A stretch of DNA of 64,000 nt from Pelagibius marinus (GTDB lineage: Bacteria; Pseudomonadota; Alphaproteobacteria; Kiloniellales; Kiloniellaceae), in NCBI RefSeq assembly GCF_014925385.1, contig NZ_JACSDK010000001.1, forward strand, positions 558,001 to 622,000. Reading direction: 5' to 3'. Each line of letters opens with the position of its first letter. Positions within the stretch are counted from its first letter, which is position 1. This document shows, in pieces, positions 29,037 to 36,973 of this stretch. Made by a program: the position numbers and the translations under genes. A model generated the notes under the pieces. It searched no databases. It saw nothing but the letters and a program-made list of their open reading frames with translations, and was not told where the DNA came from.

Positions 29037-29678
29037 ATGACCTTTCCCCTGACCTCGGATCTGCTGTTGGCCCTGGCCGGCTTCGCCTTCGTCACCTCGG
29101 TCTCGCCGGGCCCGGGCAACTTCCTGCTGCTGGCCTCCGGCGCCAACTTCGGCTTCCGCCGTACGCTGCCGCTGGTGCTCGGCATCAGCGCCGGCTTCCT
29201 CACCATGGTCTTCCTAGTCGGCATGGGGCTGGGGCCGCTGCTGCAGCGCTTCCCGGCGGTCTACGGGGCGCTGAAGATCGCCTGCATCGCCTATGTGCTG
29301 TGGCTGGCCTGGAAGATCGCCACCTCTTCGCCGAAGCTGGGCGAGGCAGAGGAGAGCGCGGCGCGGCCCTTCGGATTTTTCCAGGCGGCGCTGCTGCAGT
29401 GGCTGAACCCCAAGGCCTGGGCCGTGGCGCTGATCGTCACCGTTTCCTACGCGGCGCCGGCGCCCGGGGCCGCGACGGCCGACACCGCGGCCAGCCTGCT
29501 GCTGGTGATCTTCTTCTTCGCGCTGGTGAACCTGCCCAGCATCAGCCTCTGGGCCGCCTCCGGCATGGCCCTGCGCCGCCTGCTGAACGAGCCACGGCGG
29601 CTGCGCCGCTTCAATCTGGTGATGGCGTTGCTGCTGGTGCTTTCCATGGCGCCGGTGGTGCTGACGCTGTCCGGCTGA
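29037..29678 (+). CDS. LysE/RhtB-family amino-acid exporter
   Basis: A 213-residue membrane protein with six hydrophobic helices and the family motif SVSPGPGNFLLLASG at the end of helix 1, plus LQWLNPKAWAVAL in the centre. Members export amino acids such as lysine or homoserine lactone-related compounds. The ATG at 29037 is chosen because MTFPLTSDLLLALAGFAF is the usual start; upstream codons lack membrane character. Probably controlled by the divergent AraC regulator. Confidence 0.92.
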   Translation: MTFPLTSDLLLALAGFAFVTSVSPGPGNFLLLASGANFGFRRTLPLVLGISAGFLTMVFLVGMGLGPLLQRFPAVYGALKIACIAYVLWLAWKIATSSPKLGEAEESAARPFGFFQAALLQWLNPKAWAVALIVTVSYAAPAPGAATADTAASLLLVIFFFALVNLPSISLWAASGMALRRLLNEPRRLRRFNLVMALLLVLSMAPVVLTLSG

Positions 29679-29696
29679 GCCCCTCGGCCGGGCCCT

Positions 29697-30368
29697 CTAG
29701 TCCACCCAACTGAGGGCCGGCTGGATGCCGATCAGTTCCGGCAGTTCGGCCATGTTCTCGAAGGTCTGGGCGCCGGCGGCCGTCAGGGCGTCGGCGTCGG
29801 TCTCGGCGGTGTAGGCCAGCACCCGCATGCCGGCGGCGACGGCGGCGGTGACGCCCAGCAGGCTGTCCTCCACCACCACGCAGTTCTCCGGCACCTGGCC
29901 CATCTGCTCGGCGGCATAGAGAAAGAGGTCCGGTTCCGGCTTGCCGTGCGCCACCATGGTGGCCGAGAAGAGGTTGTCGCCGAAACAGGCCTTCAGCCCG
30001 GTCAGGCCCAGCGTCAGGTTCATCTTCTCCAGGCTGCCGGAGGAGGCGACGCAGACCGGCGTCTCGCTGGCGCGGATCGCCTCGACCGCCGCCGCGGCGC
30101 CGGGCACCGCCGTCAACTCGCGGCGCAGGGCCTCGTTGCGCCGCGCCTCGAAGTCATCCTTCCAGCCCGGCGGCAGCGGCGCGCCGCGCCACTGCTCCAC
30201 CGTGTCGATGACCCGCTGAAGGGCGCCGCCGACAAAGCGCGCGCGGCACTCTTCATAGGTCATGGGAACACCGGCGGCCGTGATGGCTTCGGCCATGATG
30301 CGGTTGGAGATGGCTTCGCTGTCGACGAGAACGCCATCGCAATCAAAGATAACAAGTGCGGGGGTCAT
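29697..30368 (-). CDS. HAD-superfamily phosphatase (beta-phosphoglucomutase-like)
   Basis: A 223-residue HAD hydrolase of subfamily IA. Motif I is VIFDCDGVLVDSE, motif II is CVASSGS, motif III is HGKPEPDLFLYAAEQ, and motif IV is CVVVEDSLLGVTAA. The helical cap (about 17-85) contains MTYEECRARFVGGALQRVID. The sequence fits phosphatases of sugar phosphates or 6-phosphogluconate (YieH-like), but the substrate cannot be fixed. ATG at 30368. Convergent with LysE, divergent from the MFS gene. Confidence 0.93.
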   Translation of the reverse strand: MTPALVIFDCDGVLVDSEAISNRIMAEAITAAGVPMTYEECRARFVGGALQRVIDTVEQWRGAPLPPGWKDDFEARRNEALRRELTAVPGAAAAVEAIRASETPVCVASSGSLEKMNLTLGLTGLKACFGDNLFSATMVAHGKPEPDLFLYAAEQMGQVPENCVVVEDSLLGVTAAVAAGMRVLAYTAETDADALTAAGAQTFENMAELPELIGIQPALSWVD

Positions 30369-30464
30369 GGCGCGGAGTATAACAGCCCTCACGGCCCTGC
30401 GGGGCGGGCAATTGGGGAATCTTTTTTTGCCGGCGCCCTTCGGCGGCGGCTCAGCCGGGAACAG

Positions 30465-31703
30465 ATGACGCAAGCAAGCGACAGGCGCGGCGGGGCGCGC
30501 GGTTGGGTCCTGGTGGCGCTGCTCTGCGCCACCCAGGTGCTGGGCATGTTGAACAACGCCGCCTTCCCGGCGCTGATCCCGGTGTTGCAACCGCTGTGGG
30601 GGCTGAGCGGCGCGGAGGCGGGCTGGATCAGCGGCATCTACTACGCCGGCTATGCGGCGGCGGTGCCGCTGCTGGTCACCGTGACCGACCGGCTGGACGC
30701 GCGCCGGGTCTACCTCGCCTCCTGCCTGCTGGGCGGGCTGGCCGCGCTGGGCTTCGCCTTCCTGGCCCAGGGCCTGTGGACGGCCATGGCCTTCCGGGTG
30801 CTGGGCGGGATCGGCCTGGCCGGCACCTACATGGTGGGCCTGAAGCTCCTCTCCGATCGCCTGGACGAAGGCCGCCGGCCGCGCGCGGTGGCGGTCTACA
30901 CCGCCTTCTTCGGCATCGGCGCCAGCCTGTCGGTGCTGGTGGCCGGCGAGGCCGAGGTCCTGGCCGGCTGGCCCGCCGCCTTCTACTCCGCCGCCTTCGG
31001 CTCCTTCCTCGCCTTCGCGCTGGTCGCCGCCTTCGTGCGCCCGTTGCCGCTGAAGCCCGCGCCACCACGCCGGGAAGGTCTCTTCGACTTCCGCCCGGTG
31101 CTGCGCAACCGCGCGGCGCTGGCCTACACCCTGGGCTACGCGGCGCACATCTGGGAACTTTTCGGCTTCCGCGCCTGGCTGGTCGCCTTCCTGGTCTTTG
31201 TCTTCGCGCAGCAGCCGGCCCTGGCCGCCGGGCCCTGGACGCCGACCCAGGTGGCGACGGTGATCCTGCTGCTCGGCATGCCGGCCTCGATCCTCGGCAA
31301 CGAGATCGCCACGGCCTTCGGGCGGCGGCGCGCCATCGCCGGCTTCATGATCGCCTCCGGCGCCATCTCCCTGGTGATCGGTTTCCTGGCCGCAGCGCCG
31401 CTTTGGCTGCTGGGCGCGCTGCTGGTGATCTACGGCTGCGTTATCATGGCCGACTCCGGCGCGCTCACCGCCGGCACGGTGATCGCCGCCACGCCGGAAC
31501 GCCGCGGCGCCACCATGGCGCTGCATTCCCTGCTCGGCTTCGGCAGCGGCTTCGTCGCGCCGCTGGCCTTCGGCGTGGTGCTGGACCTCTTCGGCGGCAG
31601 CGGCGCGGGCCTGGCCTGGGGCCTCGCCTTCGCCCTGATGGGCCTCGGCGTGCTCACCGGCCCGCTGATCCTGGCGCTGCTGGGACGCCGCGGCGGAGCG
31701 TAA
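30465..31703 (+). CDS. MFS transporter
   Basis: A 412-residue protein with twelve hydrophobic helices. Helix 1 is VLVALLCATQVLGMLNNAAF; the A-motif-like loop DRLDARRVYLAS follows helix 2; the second half begins after FDFRPVLRNRAALAY. It is a major facilitator of unknown substrate, with resemblance to nitrate/nitrite or cyanate-like MFS proteins only at the fold level. I start at the ATG at 30465; the track's earlier in-frame start lies inside the HAD gene on the other strand. Confidence 0.9.
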   Translation: MTQASDRRGGARGWVLVALLCATQVLGMLNNAAFPALIPVLQPLWGLSGAEAGWISGIYYAGYAAAVPLLVTVTDRLDARRVYLASCLLGGLAALGFAFLAQGLWTAMAFRVLGGIGLAGTYMVGLKLLSDRLDEGRRPRAVAVYTAFFGIGASLSVLVAGEAEVLAGWPAAFYSAAFGSFLAFALVAAFVRPLPLKPAPPRREGLFDFRPVLRNRAALAYTLGYAAHIWELFGFRAWLVAFLVFVFAQQPALAAGPWTPTQVATVILLLGMPASILGNEIATAFGRRRAIAGFMIASGAISLVIGFLAAAPLWLLGALLVIYGCVIMADSGALTAGTVIAATPERRGATMALHSLLGFGSGFVAPLAFGVVLDLFGGSGAGLAWGLAFALMGLGVLTGPLILALLGRRGGA

Positions 31704-31831
31704 AGCAGCCGGCCCCGCCACGCTTGCCTCAATCGCGGCGGCAAAGGCCCTGCAATCGCCTTGTTGTCGCCGGTCCTTCTCCCATCTCGCCACTTAGAAG
31801 GCATACCGCAACAAGCGGGAGGGCCTTTGCT

Positions 31832-33208
31832 TTGGAGAAGAAATCCGTTTTGCCGTTCGCCGCTGCGGGTGGCCTCGGCACCAAGGTCGTGATCATCATC
31901 GTGGCCGGACTGGTGCTGCTCATTCCTCTGCACCTGGTGCTGGGGGTGATCCAGGAGCGAGCCGAGCGGGCGCAGGAAGTCACCCGGGAGATCGCCGGCA
32001 AGTGGTCGGGGCCGCAGACGCTGCGCGGCCCCCTTTTGCTGTTGCCTGCCGATCGCGTCAATCCCAACAATCCACAGGGCGGTCCGATGCAGCGGACCTA
32101 TGTGCTGCTGCCCGACTCTTTCACCGCGACGGCCGAGACGGCGACAGAAACCCGTTCGCGCGGCATCTTCGATGCGGAGATCTACACGGCGAAGCTCCGC
32201 CTTTCCGGCAGCTTTTCTGAAGCCTCCTTCGAGCGGGTTCCTGTTGACGATGGTTGGCGCCTGCGGCCGGACCTGGCAACGCTGGTCCTTGGGCTCGGCG
32301 ACCCCGGCGGTGTGCAGGAGGACGTCTCTCTGGACTGGGGCGGCCAGGCCGTCGACGCGGAACCAGGGGTGCCCGCAGGCTTTCTCAATCTTGAAGGCCT
32401 GCACTGGCCGGTTCAGGCTTTCGCCGGAAGAGGCGAGGATGCCTTCGAGGTGCAGATGACTCTGCGCGGCAGTGCGGCCCTGTCGCTCTTGCCGGTCGGC
32501 CGGCAGAACAATCTGAAGATCGCCGGCAATTGGCGGTCGCCCTCCTTTGACGGCAGCGCCCTGCCGCAAGCGCAAGAGGTCGGCGGACCCGGATTCAGCG
32601 CCGAATGGCGTGTCTCGCATCTCTCCCACACCCTGCCGCAACGCTGGAGCAGCTTCGATCCGCCACCGTCCGATTGGCAAGACGCGGTGGTCGGGGTGAT
32701 GTTCCTCGATCCGGTCGACTTCTACCGCCTCAGCGAACGCAGCGTGAAGTATGGCGCCTTGTTCATCGCGCTGACCTTTCTGGTGCTGTTTCTCTTCGAG
32801 GTGCTGCTCGGCGTGGCGATCCATCCTGTGCAGTACCTGCTGGTCGGCGCGGCGTTGGTGCTGTTCTTCCTCAATCTGGTCGCCTTTGCGGAGGTTGTCG
32901 GCTTCGCGGCGGCCTACATGCTCTCGGCGACTGTCGTGGCGGGAATCATCAGCCTCTATGCCGCCGCCATCCTGAAGCGCTGGCGCCGCGCCGGTCTGCT
33001 GTTCTCCGTCACCGCGGCGCTCTACGGGCTGCTGTTCCTGGTCCTGCGCATGGAGGAGGCCGCGCTCCTGTCGGGCAGCCTGGTGCTGCTGGCGGCCCTG
33101 GCGCTGACCATGTACGCGACGCGGAATATCGACTGGTCCGGCTTCGCAAGGGTCCCGGCGCCGCCACCCGGCAGAGCGGGCGGCAAGGCGGAAGACGCCC
33201 CGGCATAA
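31832..33208 (+). CDS. creD: CreD family inner-membrane protein
   Basis: 458 residues. One N-terminal membrane helix (VVIIIVAGLVLLIPLHLVLG) is followed by a large periplasmic domain containing LRGPLLLLP, VGVMFLDPVDFYRLSERSVK and KYGALFIALTFLVLFLFEV, then five more helices including the family signature HPVQYLLVGAALVLFFLN. CreD links envelope stress, colicin tolerance and beta-lactam response in Enterobacteria (known of the family). No creABC genes are adjacent. TTG at 31832 with GCGGGAGGG upstream is the best start; no ATG is suitably placed. Confidence 0.88.
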   Translation: MEKKSVLPFAAAGGLGTKVVIIIVAGLVLLIPLHLVLGVIQERAERAQEVTREIAGKWSGPQTLRGPLLLLPADRVNPNNPQGGPMQRTYVLLPDSFTATAETATETRSRGIFDAEIYTAKLRLSGSFSEASFERVPVDDGWRLRPDLATLVLGLGDPGGVQEDVSLDWGGQAVDAEPGVPAGFLNLEGLHWPVQAFAGRGEDAFEVQMTLRGSAALSLLPVGRQNNLKIAGNWRSPSFDGSALPQAQEVGGPGFSAEWRVSHLSHTLPQRWSSFDPPPSDWQDAVVGVMFLDPVDFYRLSERSVKYGALFIALTFLVLFLFEVLLGVAIHPVQYLLVGAALVLFFLNLVAFAEVVGFAAAYMLSATVVAGIISLYAAAILKRWRRAGLLFSVTAALYGLLFLVLRMEEAALLSGSLVLLAALALTMYATRNIDWSGFARVPAPPPGRAGGKAEDAPA

Positions 33209-33215
33209 AGGAAGC

Positions 33216-33249
33216 GGCCGCCCGGTCATCGCCGGGCGGCCACTCTTTT
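33216..33249 (+). terminator. Rho-independent terminator of creD
   Basis: A perfect 10-bp stem GGCCGCCCGG / CCGGGCGGCC with loop TCATCG at 33216-33241, followed by ACTCTTTT, starts 8 bp after the creD stop. Confidence 0.85.
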
Positions 33250-33274
33250 CGGAAATCGGGAAAGCCCTGCGGGC

Positions 33275-33733
33275 TCAGTTGCCGGTCAGAACGTCCCTCA
33301 ACACGTCGACGACGACGCGCGTGGCGTTCTCGACCAGCACCACGTCGGTGCCGACGATCTCGTAGCCGTAACCGTCGCGCTGCGGCAGCTGGCGGTGCAG
33401 GCCGTCGGGCAGGGCCTGCTTGGCGATGCCCGGGGGCATGGTGCCGCCACGGGCGATCTTCTTGCGGATGCCCGGGGGCAGTTCCTTCACCTTGCCGGCG
33501 GCCTTGGGGTTCTCGCCGAAATAGTTGCGGATGATCTTCTTCTCGTCGTCGTCGAGGATGGCGCCGAGCACGCCGGCGGTCACGCCTTCGACGACGTCTT
33601 CGGTCGCCATGCCGTCGTTGGGCTTGCCGGGATTGCCGTTGCCCTTGCCCTTGCCGTTGCTCTTGCCCTGGGCCAGCGCGGGACCGGAGGCGGCGAGCAG
33701 CAGGACGAGGACGGCTGCCAGGATACGGACCAT
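33275..33733 (-). CDS. CigR/RcnB-like periplasmic protein
   Basis: 152 residues with a signal peptide (VRILAAVLVLLLAASGPALAQ, cleavage near 22) and a Gly/Lys/Asn-rich segment (GKSNGKGKGNGNPGKPN). Further on are repeats of the type LPPGIRKKIARG and MPPGIAKQALPDGL, and the closing GYGYEIVGTDVVLVENATRV. The (L/M)PPGI repeats and the Y-x-x-VGxDVVLV end match proteins labelled anti-virulence CigR or RcnB-like. Function in non-pathogens is unknown. Preceded by AGGAGAG. Confidence 0.78.
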   Translation of the reverse strand: MVRILAAVLVLLLAASGPALAQGKSNGKGKGNGNPGKPNDGMATEDVVEGVTAGVLGAILDDDEKKIIRNYFGENPKAAGKVKELPPGIRKKIARGGTMPPGIAKQALPDGLHRQLPQRDGYGYEIVGTDVVLVENATRVVVDVLRDVLTGN

Positions 33734-33779
33734 GGGGCGATCTCTCCTTGTTGATCTACCTACTGATTTTTGTCGGTTC

Positions 33780-33797
33780 TGAACCTTATACGGTTCA
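33780..33797. promoter_or_regulatory. Inverted repeat TGAACC-N6-GGTTCA upstream of the CigR-like gene
   Basis: A perfect 6-bp inverted repeat with spacer TTATAC. Read on the minus strand the centre is GTATAAG, a -10-like element, 47 bp before the CigR-like ATG. A further GGTTC at 33775-33779 directly abuts it. It looks like an operator overlapping a promoter, but the regulator is unknown. Confidence 0.4.
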
Positions 33798-33909
33798 TCT
33801 GGCCGAAACGTGTAAATTGCCGGGCCGTTTTCCCAAAAGAGCAGGTTTTTTCAACCTAATGGCACAATTCTATGCCAAGCTTCCCCTATACGACGAGAGC
33901 TGATTTTGC

Positions 33910-34410
33910 ATGGAACTTGAGACGTCGCGGCTGTTGCTGCGCCCGCCGCGGTTGGCGGATGTGCCGGCGCTTTTCTTGTTTCTAGGCGATGCCGAAGCGA
34001 TGCGCCACACCCACGTCGACCGCTCGCTGCGCCAGTGCCGGCGCCGCATCGCGATCCACGAGCGGCGCCGGCGCCGCGATGGCTGCGCGCCCTGGACCGT
34101 GATCGACAAGGCCGACGGCCGCACCGTCGGCTGGGGCGGGCTCTATGAAGATCCCTTCGATCCCGGCTGGGGAATAGAGGTTGGCTACAGCTTCCATCCC
34201 GACGTTTGGGGACGGGGCTATGCCAGCGAGCTGGTCGCAGCTTCTGTCCGCATCGCCGACGACGTCCTGCAGTTGGCGGAGGTCCGGGCTTTCGCCCGGC
34301 CCGAGAACACGGCCTCCTGCCGCATTCTCGCGAAGTTCGGTTTCCAGGAGGTGCGCTTCGTCCCGGAGATGGAGCGCTGGCTCTTTCAGCGCCGGTGCGG
34401 CGGCGCCTAG
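33910..34410 (+). CDS. GNAT-family N-acetyltransferase (RimJ/RimL-like)
   Basis: 166 residues with ETSRLLLRPPRLADVPALF at the start, a central GWGGLYEDPFDPGWGIEVGY, and the acetyl-CoA binding region DVWGRGYASELVAAS, then ENTASCRILAKFGFQEVR. These are the RimJ/RimL-type motifs. The acceptor is unknown. The stop overlaps the convergent xerC stop by 4 bp. A 176-bp divergent region lies before it, with a TATACG near 33888. Confidence 0.9.
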   Translation: MELETSRLLLRPPRLADVPALFLFLGDAEAMRHTHVDRSLRQCRRRIAIHERRRRRDGCAPWTVIDKADGRTVGWGGLYEDPFDPGWGIEVGYSFHPDVWGRGYASELVAASVRIADDVLQLAEVRAFARPENTASCRILAKFGFQEVRFVPEMERWLFQRRCGGA

Positions 34411-35396
34411 CGTTTTTGCGCCCGCGGATGGGCGCGGTCGTAGACCTCCAGCAGGCCGGCCACGTTGACCTCGGTATAGCGCTGGGTGGAGGCCAGCGAG
34501 GCGTGGCCCAGCAGTTCCTGGATGGCGCGCAGGTCGCCGCCGCCGGCCAGGAGGTGGGTCGCGAAGGAGTGGCGCAGGGCGTGCGGCGTCGCGCTTTCCG
34601 GCAGGCCGAGCAGCAGGCGCAGGTCGCGCATCCTCTGCTGCACCTGGCGGGGCCCCAGCGGGCCGCCGCGCTTGCCGAGAAACAGCGGCGAATCGTTCTC
34701 CTGCGCGTAGGGGCAGGCGGCCAGGTAGTCGGTGACGGCCTCGCGCACGACGGGCAGCAGCGGCACCATGCGCTGCTTGTTGCCCTTGCCGGTGACCAGC
34801 AGGGAGTCCTGCCCGGGCTTCGGCGCCATGGCGCGGGTCAGGCCCAGCGCCTCGCCGATGCGCAGGCCGCAGCCGTAGAGCAGCAGCAGCACCGCGCAGT
34901 CGCGCTTGCCGACCCAGTCGTCGTCGCTCAACTCGGCCACCGTGGCGATGGCCTCCTCGGCCTCGGCGGCGGTCAGCGCCTTGGGCACGGCTTTCGGCAC
35001 CTTGGGTGTACGCAGCACGGCCAGCGCCGTGTTCTCCGCCAGGCCGCGCCGCTTCAGCCAGCCGAAGAAGCCGCGCAGGCTGGACAGCGCCCGGGCGGTG
35101 GAGCTGCGCTGCAGGCCGGCGCCGGCGCGCGCGGCCAGCCAGGCGCGGAAATCGCCGGTGGTGAGGCGCGCGAGGTCGGCCAGCGCCGGCGCCTGGCCCA
35201 GGTGTTCCATCGTGAAGGCAAGGAAGTGGGCGAGGTCGCGCTGGTAGGCCAGACAGGTGTGGGGCGAGGCGCGCTTTTCTTCCCGCAGCCAGGCCTGCCA
35301 GTCGCGGAGCGCCGCCCGCAGATCGGGGGCGGCGGCGGTCAGGGTATCCCCCGACAGTGCCCCTGGGTTCAGCTTTCGCTCGGCAGGTGCAGCCAT
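34407..35396 (-). CDS. xerC: Tyrosine recombinase XerC
   Basis: Site-specific recombinase that resolves chromosome dimers at dif with XerD. 329 residues with an N-terminal SAM-like DNA-binding domain and a C-terminal catalytic domain. Catalytic residues are Arg in CGLRIGEALGL, Lys in TGKGNKQRMVPL, HALRHSFATHLL (His, Arg), and LGHASLASTQRYTEV (His and the nucleophile Tyr). The ATG at 35396 overlaps the 3' end of the DUF484 gene by 28 bp. Housekeeping rather than phage-derived: the DUF484-xerC pair is widespread. Confidence 0.94.
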   Translation of the reverse strand: MAAPAERKLNPGALSGDTLTAAAPDLRAALRDWQAWLREEKRASPHTCLAYQRDLAHFLAFTMEHLGQAPALADLARLTTGDFRAWLAARAGAGLQRSSTARALSSLRGFFGWLKRRGLAENTALAVLRTPKVPKAVPKALTAAEAEEAIATVAELSDDDWVGKRDCAVLLLLYGCGLRIGEALGLTRAMAPKPGQDSLLVTGKGNKQRMVPLLPVVREAVTDYLAACPYAQENDSPLFLGKRGGPLGPRQVQQRMRDLRLLLGLPESATPHALRHSFATHLLAGGGDLRAIQELLGHASLASTQRYTEVNVAGLLEVYDRAHPRAQKR

Positions 35397-36160
35397 TTGC
35401 GGAAGGTAACCTCCAGCACGTGCGAGAGGAAGGAGAGCAGCTCCGTGCCCTGGCCGGCGTGGAAGGCGCCGCTCTGGCGCGAGCCCAGCGCCAGCAGCGC
35501 CGGCGGCGTGTTGTCGCTGATCCTCAGGCGGATCAGCGCGTCGGAGCACACCAGCCCGGCGGCGCCGTCGAAGATCGCCGGGTCGCCGGCGATGTCCTCG
35601 CGCAGCAGCAGGTTGCCGCTCGGCCCCAGCAGGGCGTCGACGCTGCCCGTCTCCAGGCAGTAGACGCCGGCGGTGGGTTTCCAGGTGACTCCCTCGGCGG
35701 CCTGCTCGACGCCGATGGTCACCACGTCCAGGTCCAGGATCACCGCCAGGTCGGTGGTGATGGTCTCGACGAACTCCTCGAAGCTGCGCGCACGTAAGAG
35801 CGCCAGGATGGCCTCATGCACGCGGCTCTGGGTGGCCAGGTTGCTGCGCCCGGTGGCGACAAGGTCGTCGCGCAGCTGCACCATGTCGCTCAGCTCACCG
35901 CGCAGGCGCTCGACCATGAACTGCTGCAGGTCGACGACACCGGCGCCGCGGTCGCGCGCCGGCGGCGTCAGCACGTCCAGCAGGTCCGGGTGCTCGGCCA
36001 GGAATTCGGGATGGCGGCGCAGGTAGGCGGCCACCTGGTCGCCGGAGACCGGCTGCATCAGCGCCCCGCCGGACTTGTTTCCGGACTTGCCGCCTTCGGC
36101 GGCGTCCTTGGCGGGCGCGTTCTTGGGGACTTCTTTTTCGGGCAATTCTTTTTCAGGCAC
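35369..36160 (-). CDS. DUF484 family protein
   Basis: A 263-residue GAF-like protein of unknown biochemical role, regularly next to xerC. The core starts at [20 protein letters not shown] and [13 protein letters not shown], then GAF-like strands to [17 protein letters not shown]. The first 34 residues ([20 protein letters not shown]) form a low-complexity charged extension with a small internal repeat. An internal Met at residue 35 (MQPVSGDQV) is an alternative start. Its 5' end overlaps fsa by 8 bp, so the two are coupled. Confidence 0.88.
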   Translation of the reverse strand: MPEKELPEKEVPKNAPAKDAAEGGKSGNKSGGALMQPVSGDQVAAYLRRHPEFLAEHPDLLDVLTPPARDRGAGVVDLQQFMVERLRGELSDMVQLRDDLVATGRSNLATQSRVHEAILALLRARSFEEFVETITTDLAVILDLDVVTIGVEQAAEGVTWKPTAGVYCLETGSVDALLGPSGNLLLREDIAGDPAIFDGAAGLVCSDALIRLRISDNTPPALLALGSRQSGAFHAGQGTELLSFLSHVLEVTFRKWLHLPSES

Positions 36161-36833
36161 TGCGGCGCTCGTCCTTGCCCAGGATGCTCTGGCCGGTCTT
36201 GGCCCAGTCGGCGAGGAAGTCGTTCAGTCCCTTGTCGGTCAGCGGATGCTTATACATGGCGCGCAGCACCGCCGGCGGGATGGTGGCGACGTCGGCGCCC
36301 ATCTTCGCCGATTCGATCACGTGGCCGACGTGGCGCACGGAGGCGACCAGCACCTCGGTGTGGAACTCGGGATAGGCGTTGTAGATCTCGACGATCTCGG
36401 CGATGAGCTGCAGGCCGTCGGCGCCGGTGTCGTCCAGGCGGCCGACGAAGGGCGAGATGAAGGCGGCGCCCGCCTTGGCGGCAAGGATCGCCTGGGCGGC
36501 GGAGAAGCAGAGCGTCACATTGACCTTGATGCCGTCGTCGCTCAGCGCCTTGCAGGTCTTCAGGCCGTCGACCGTCAGCGGCACCTTGACCGCGATGTTG
36601 TCGGCCAGCTTGGCCAGAGTGTGGCCCTCGCTCAGCATGTTCTCGAAATCGGTGGCCGTGACCTCGGCGCTGACCGGGCCGGGAACCACCTCGCAGATCT
36701 CCTTCAACACGTCGAAGAAGTCACGGCCGCTCTTGGCGACCAGCGAGGGGTTGGTGGTGATGCCGTCGACCAGACCGGTCTGGGCCAGGTCGCGGATCTC
36801 CGCGATGTCGGCGGTGTCGATGAAGAATTTCAT
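36153..36833 (-). CDS. fsa: Fructose-6-phosphate aldolase / small transaldolase
   Basis: 226-residue class I aldolase of the TalC/FSA group, acting on fructose-6-phosphate or in the pentose phosphate pathway. Signature blocks: [30 protein letters not shown], the Schiff-base Lys in [33 protein letters not shown], and SPFVGRLDD. Start at 36833, with AGGAAGGA upstream. The annotation could be transaldolase (tal) instead; the short length supports the FSA/TalC class. Divergent from priA. Confidence 0.93.
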   Translation of the reverse strand: MKFFIDTADIAEIRDLAQTGLVDGITTNPSLVAKSGRDFFDVLKEICEVVPGPVSAEVTATDFENMLSEGHTLAKLADNIAVKVPLTVDGLKTCKALSDDGIKVNVTLCFSAAQAILAAKAGAAFISPFVGRLDDTGADGLQLIAEIVEIYNAYPEFHTEVLVASVRHVGHVIESAKMGADVATIPPAVLRAMYKHPLTDKGLNDFLADWAKTGQSILGKDERRSA

Positions 36834-36973
36834 GCTGCCAGGTCTGTCCTTCCTGCCTCTATGGCCCTGCCGGTCCGCTGCGCGGCAAGGGACGTGCCCA
36901 AAACTCACACGGACGTTCAGGGCGCCGCAGCCGGGCGTTGGCCCTCCCTCTCGGCGTCGCTAGAGTGTAGCGG

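Noticed and set aside
33860-33877. A sigma-54-like TGGCAC...TGC element before the GNAT gene
   Set aside because: The GG and GC dinucleotides are 11 bp apart rather than the strict 10, and no enhancer-type regulator is nearby. It is better read as a short inverted repeat TGGCA-N8-TGCCA.
34407-35396. Tyrosine recombinase as a sign of a mobile island
   Set aside because: It has the XerC motifs and the DUF484 neighbour typical of the chromosomal housekeeping recombinase. No attachment-site repeats or phage genes are near.
35369-36160. DUF484 as a fusion with fsa or xerC because the frames overlap
   Set aside because: The overlaps (8 bp and 28 bp) are in different frames, and each protein has its own complete domain. 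They are overlapping genes in one transcript.
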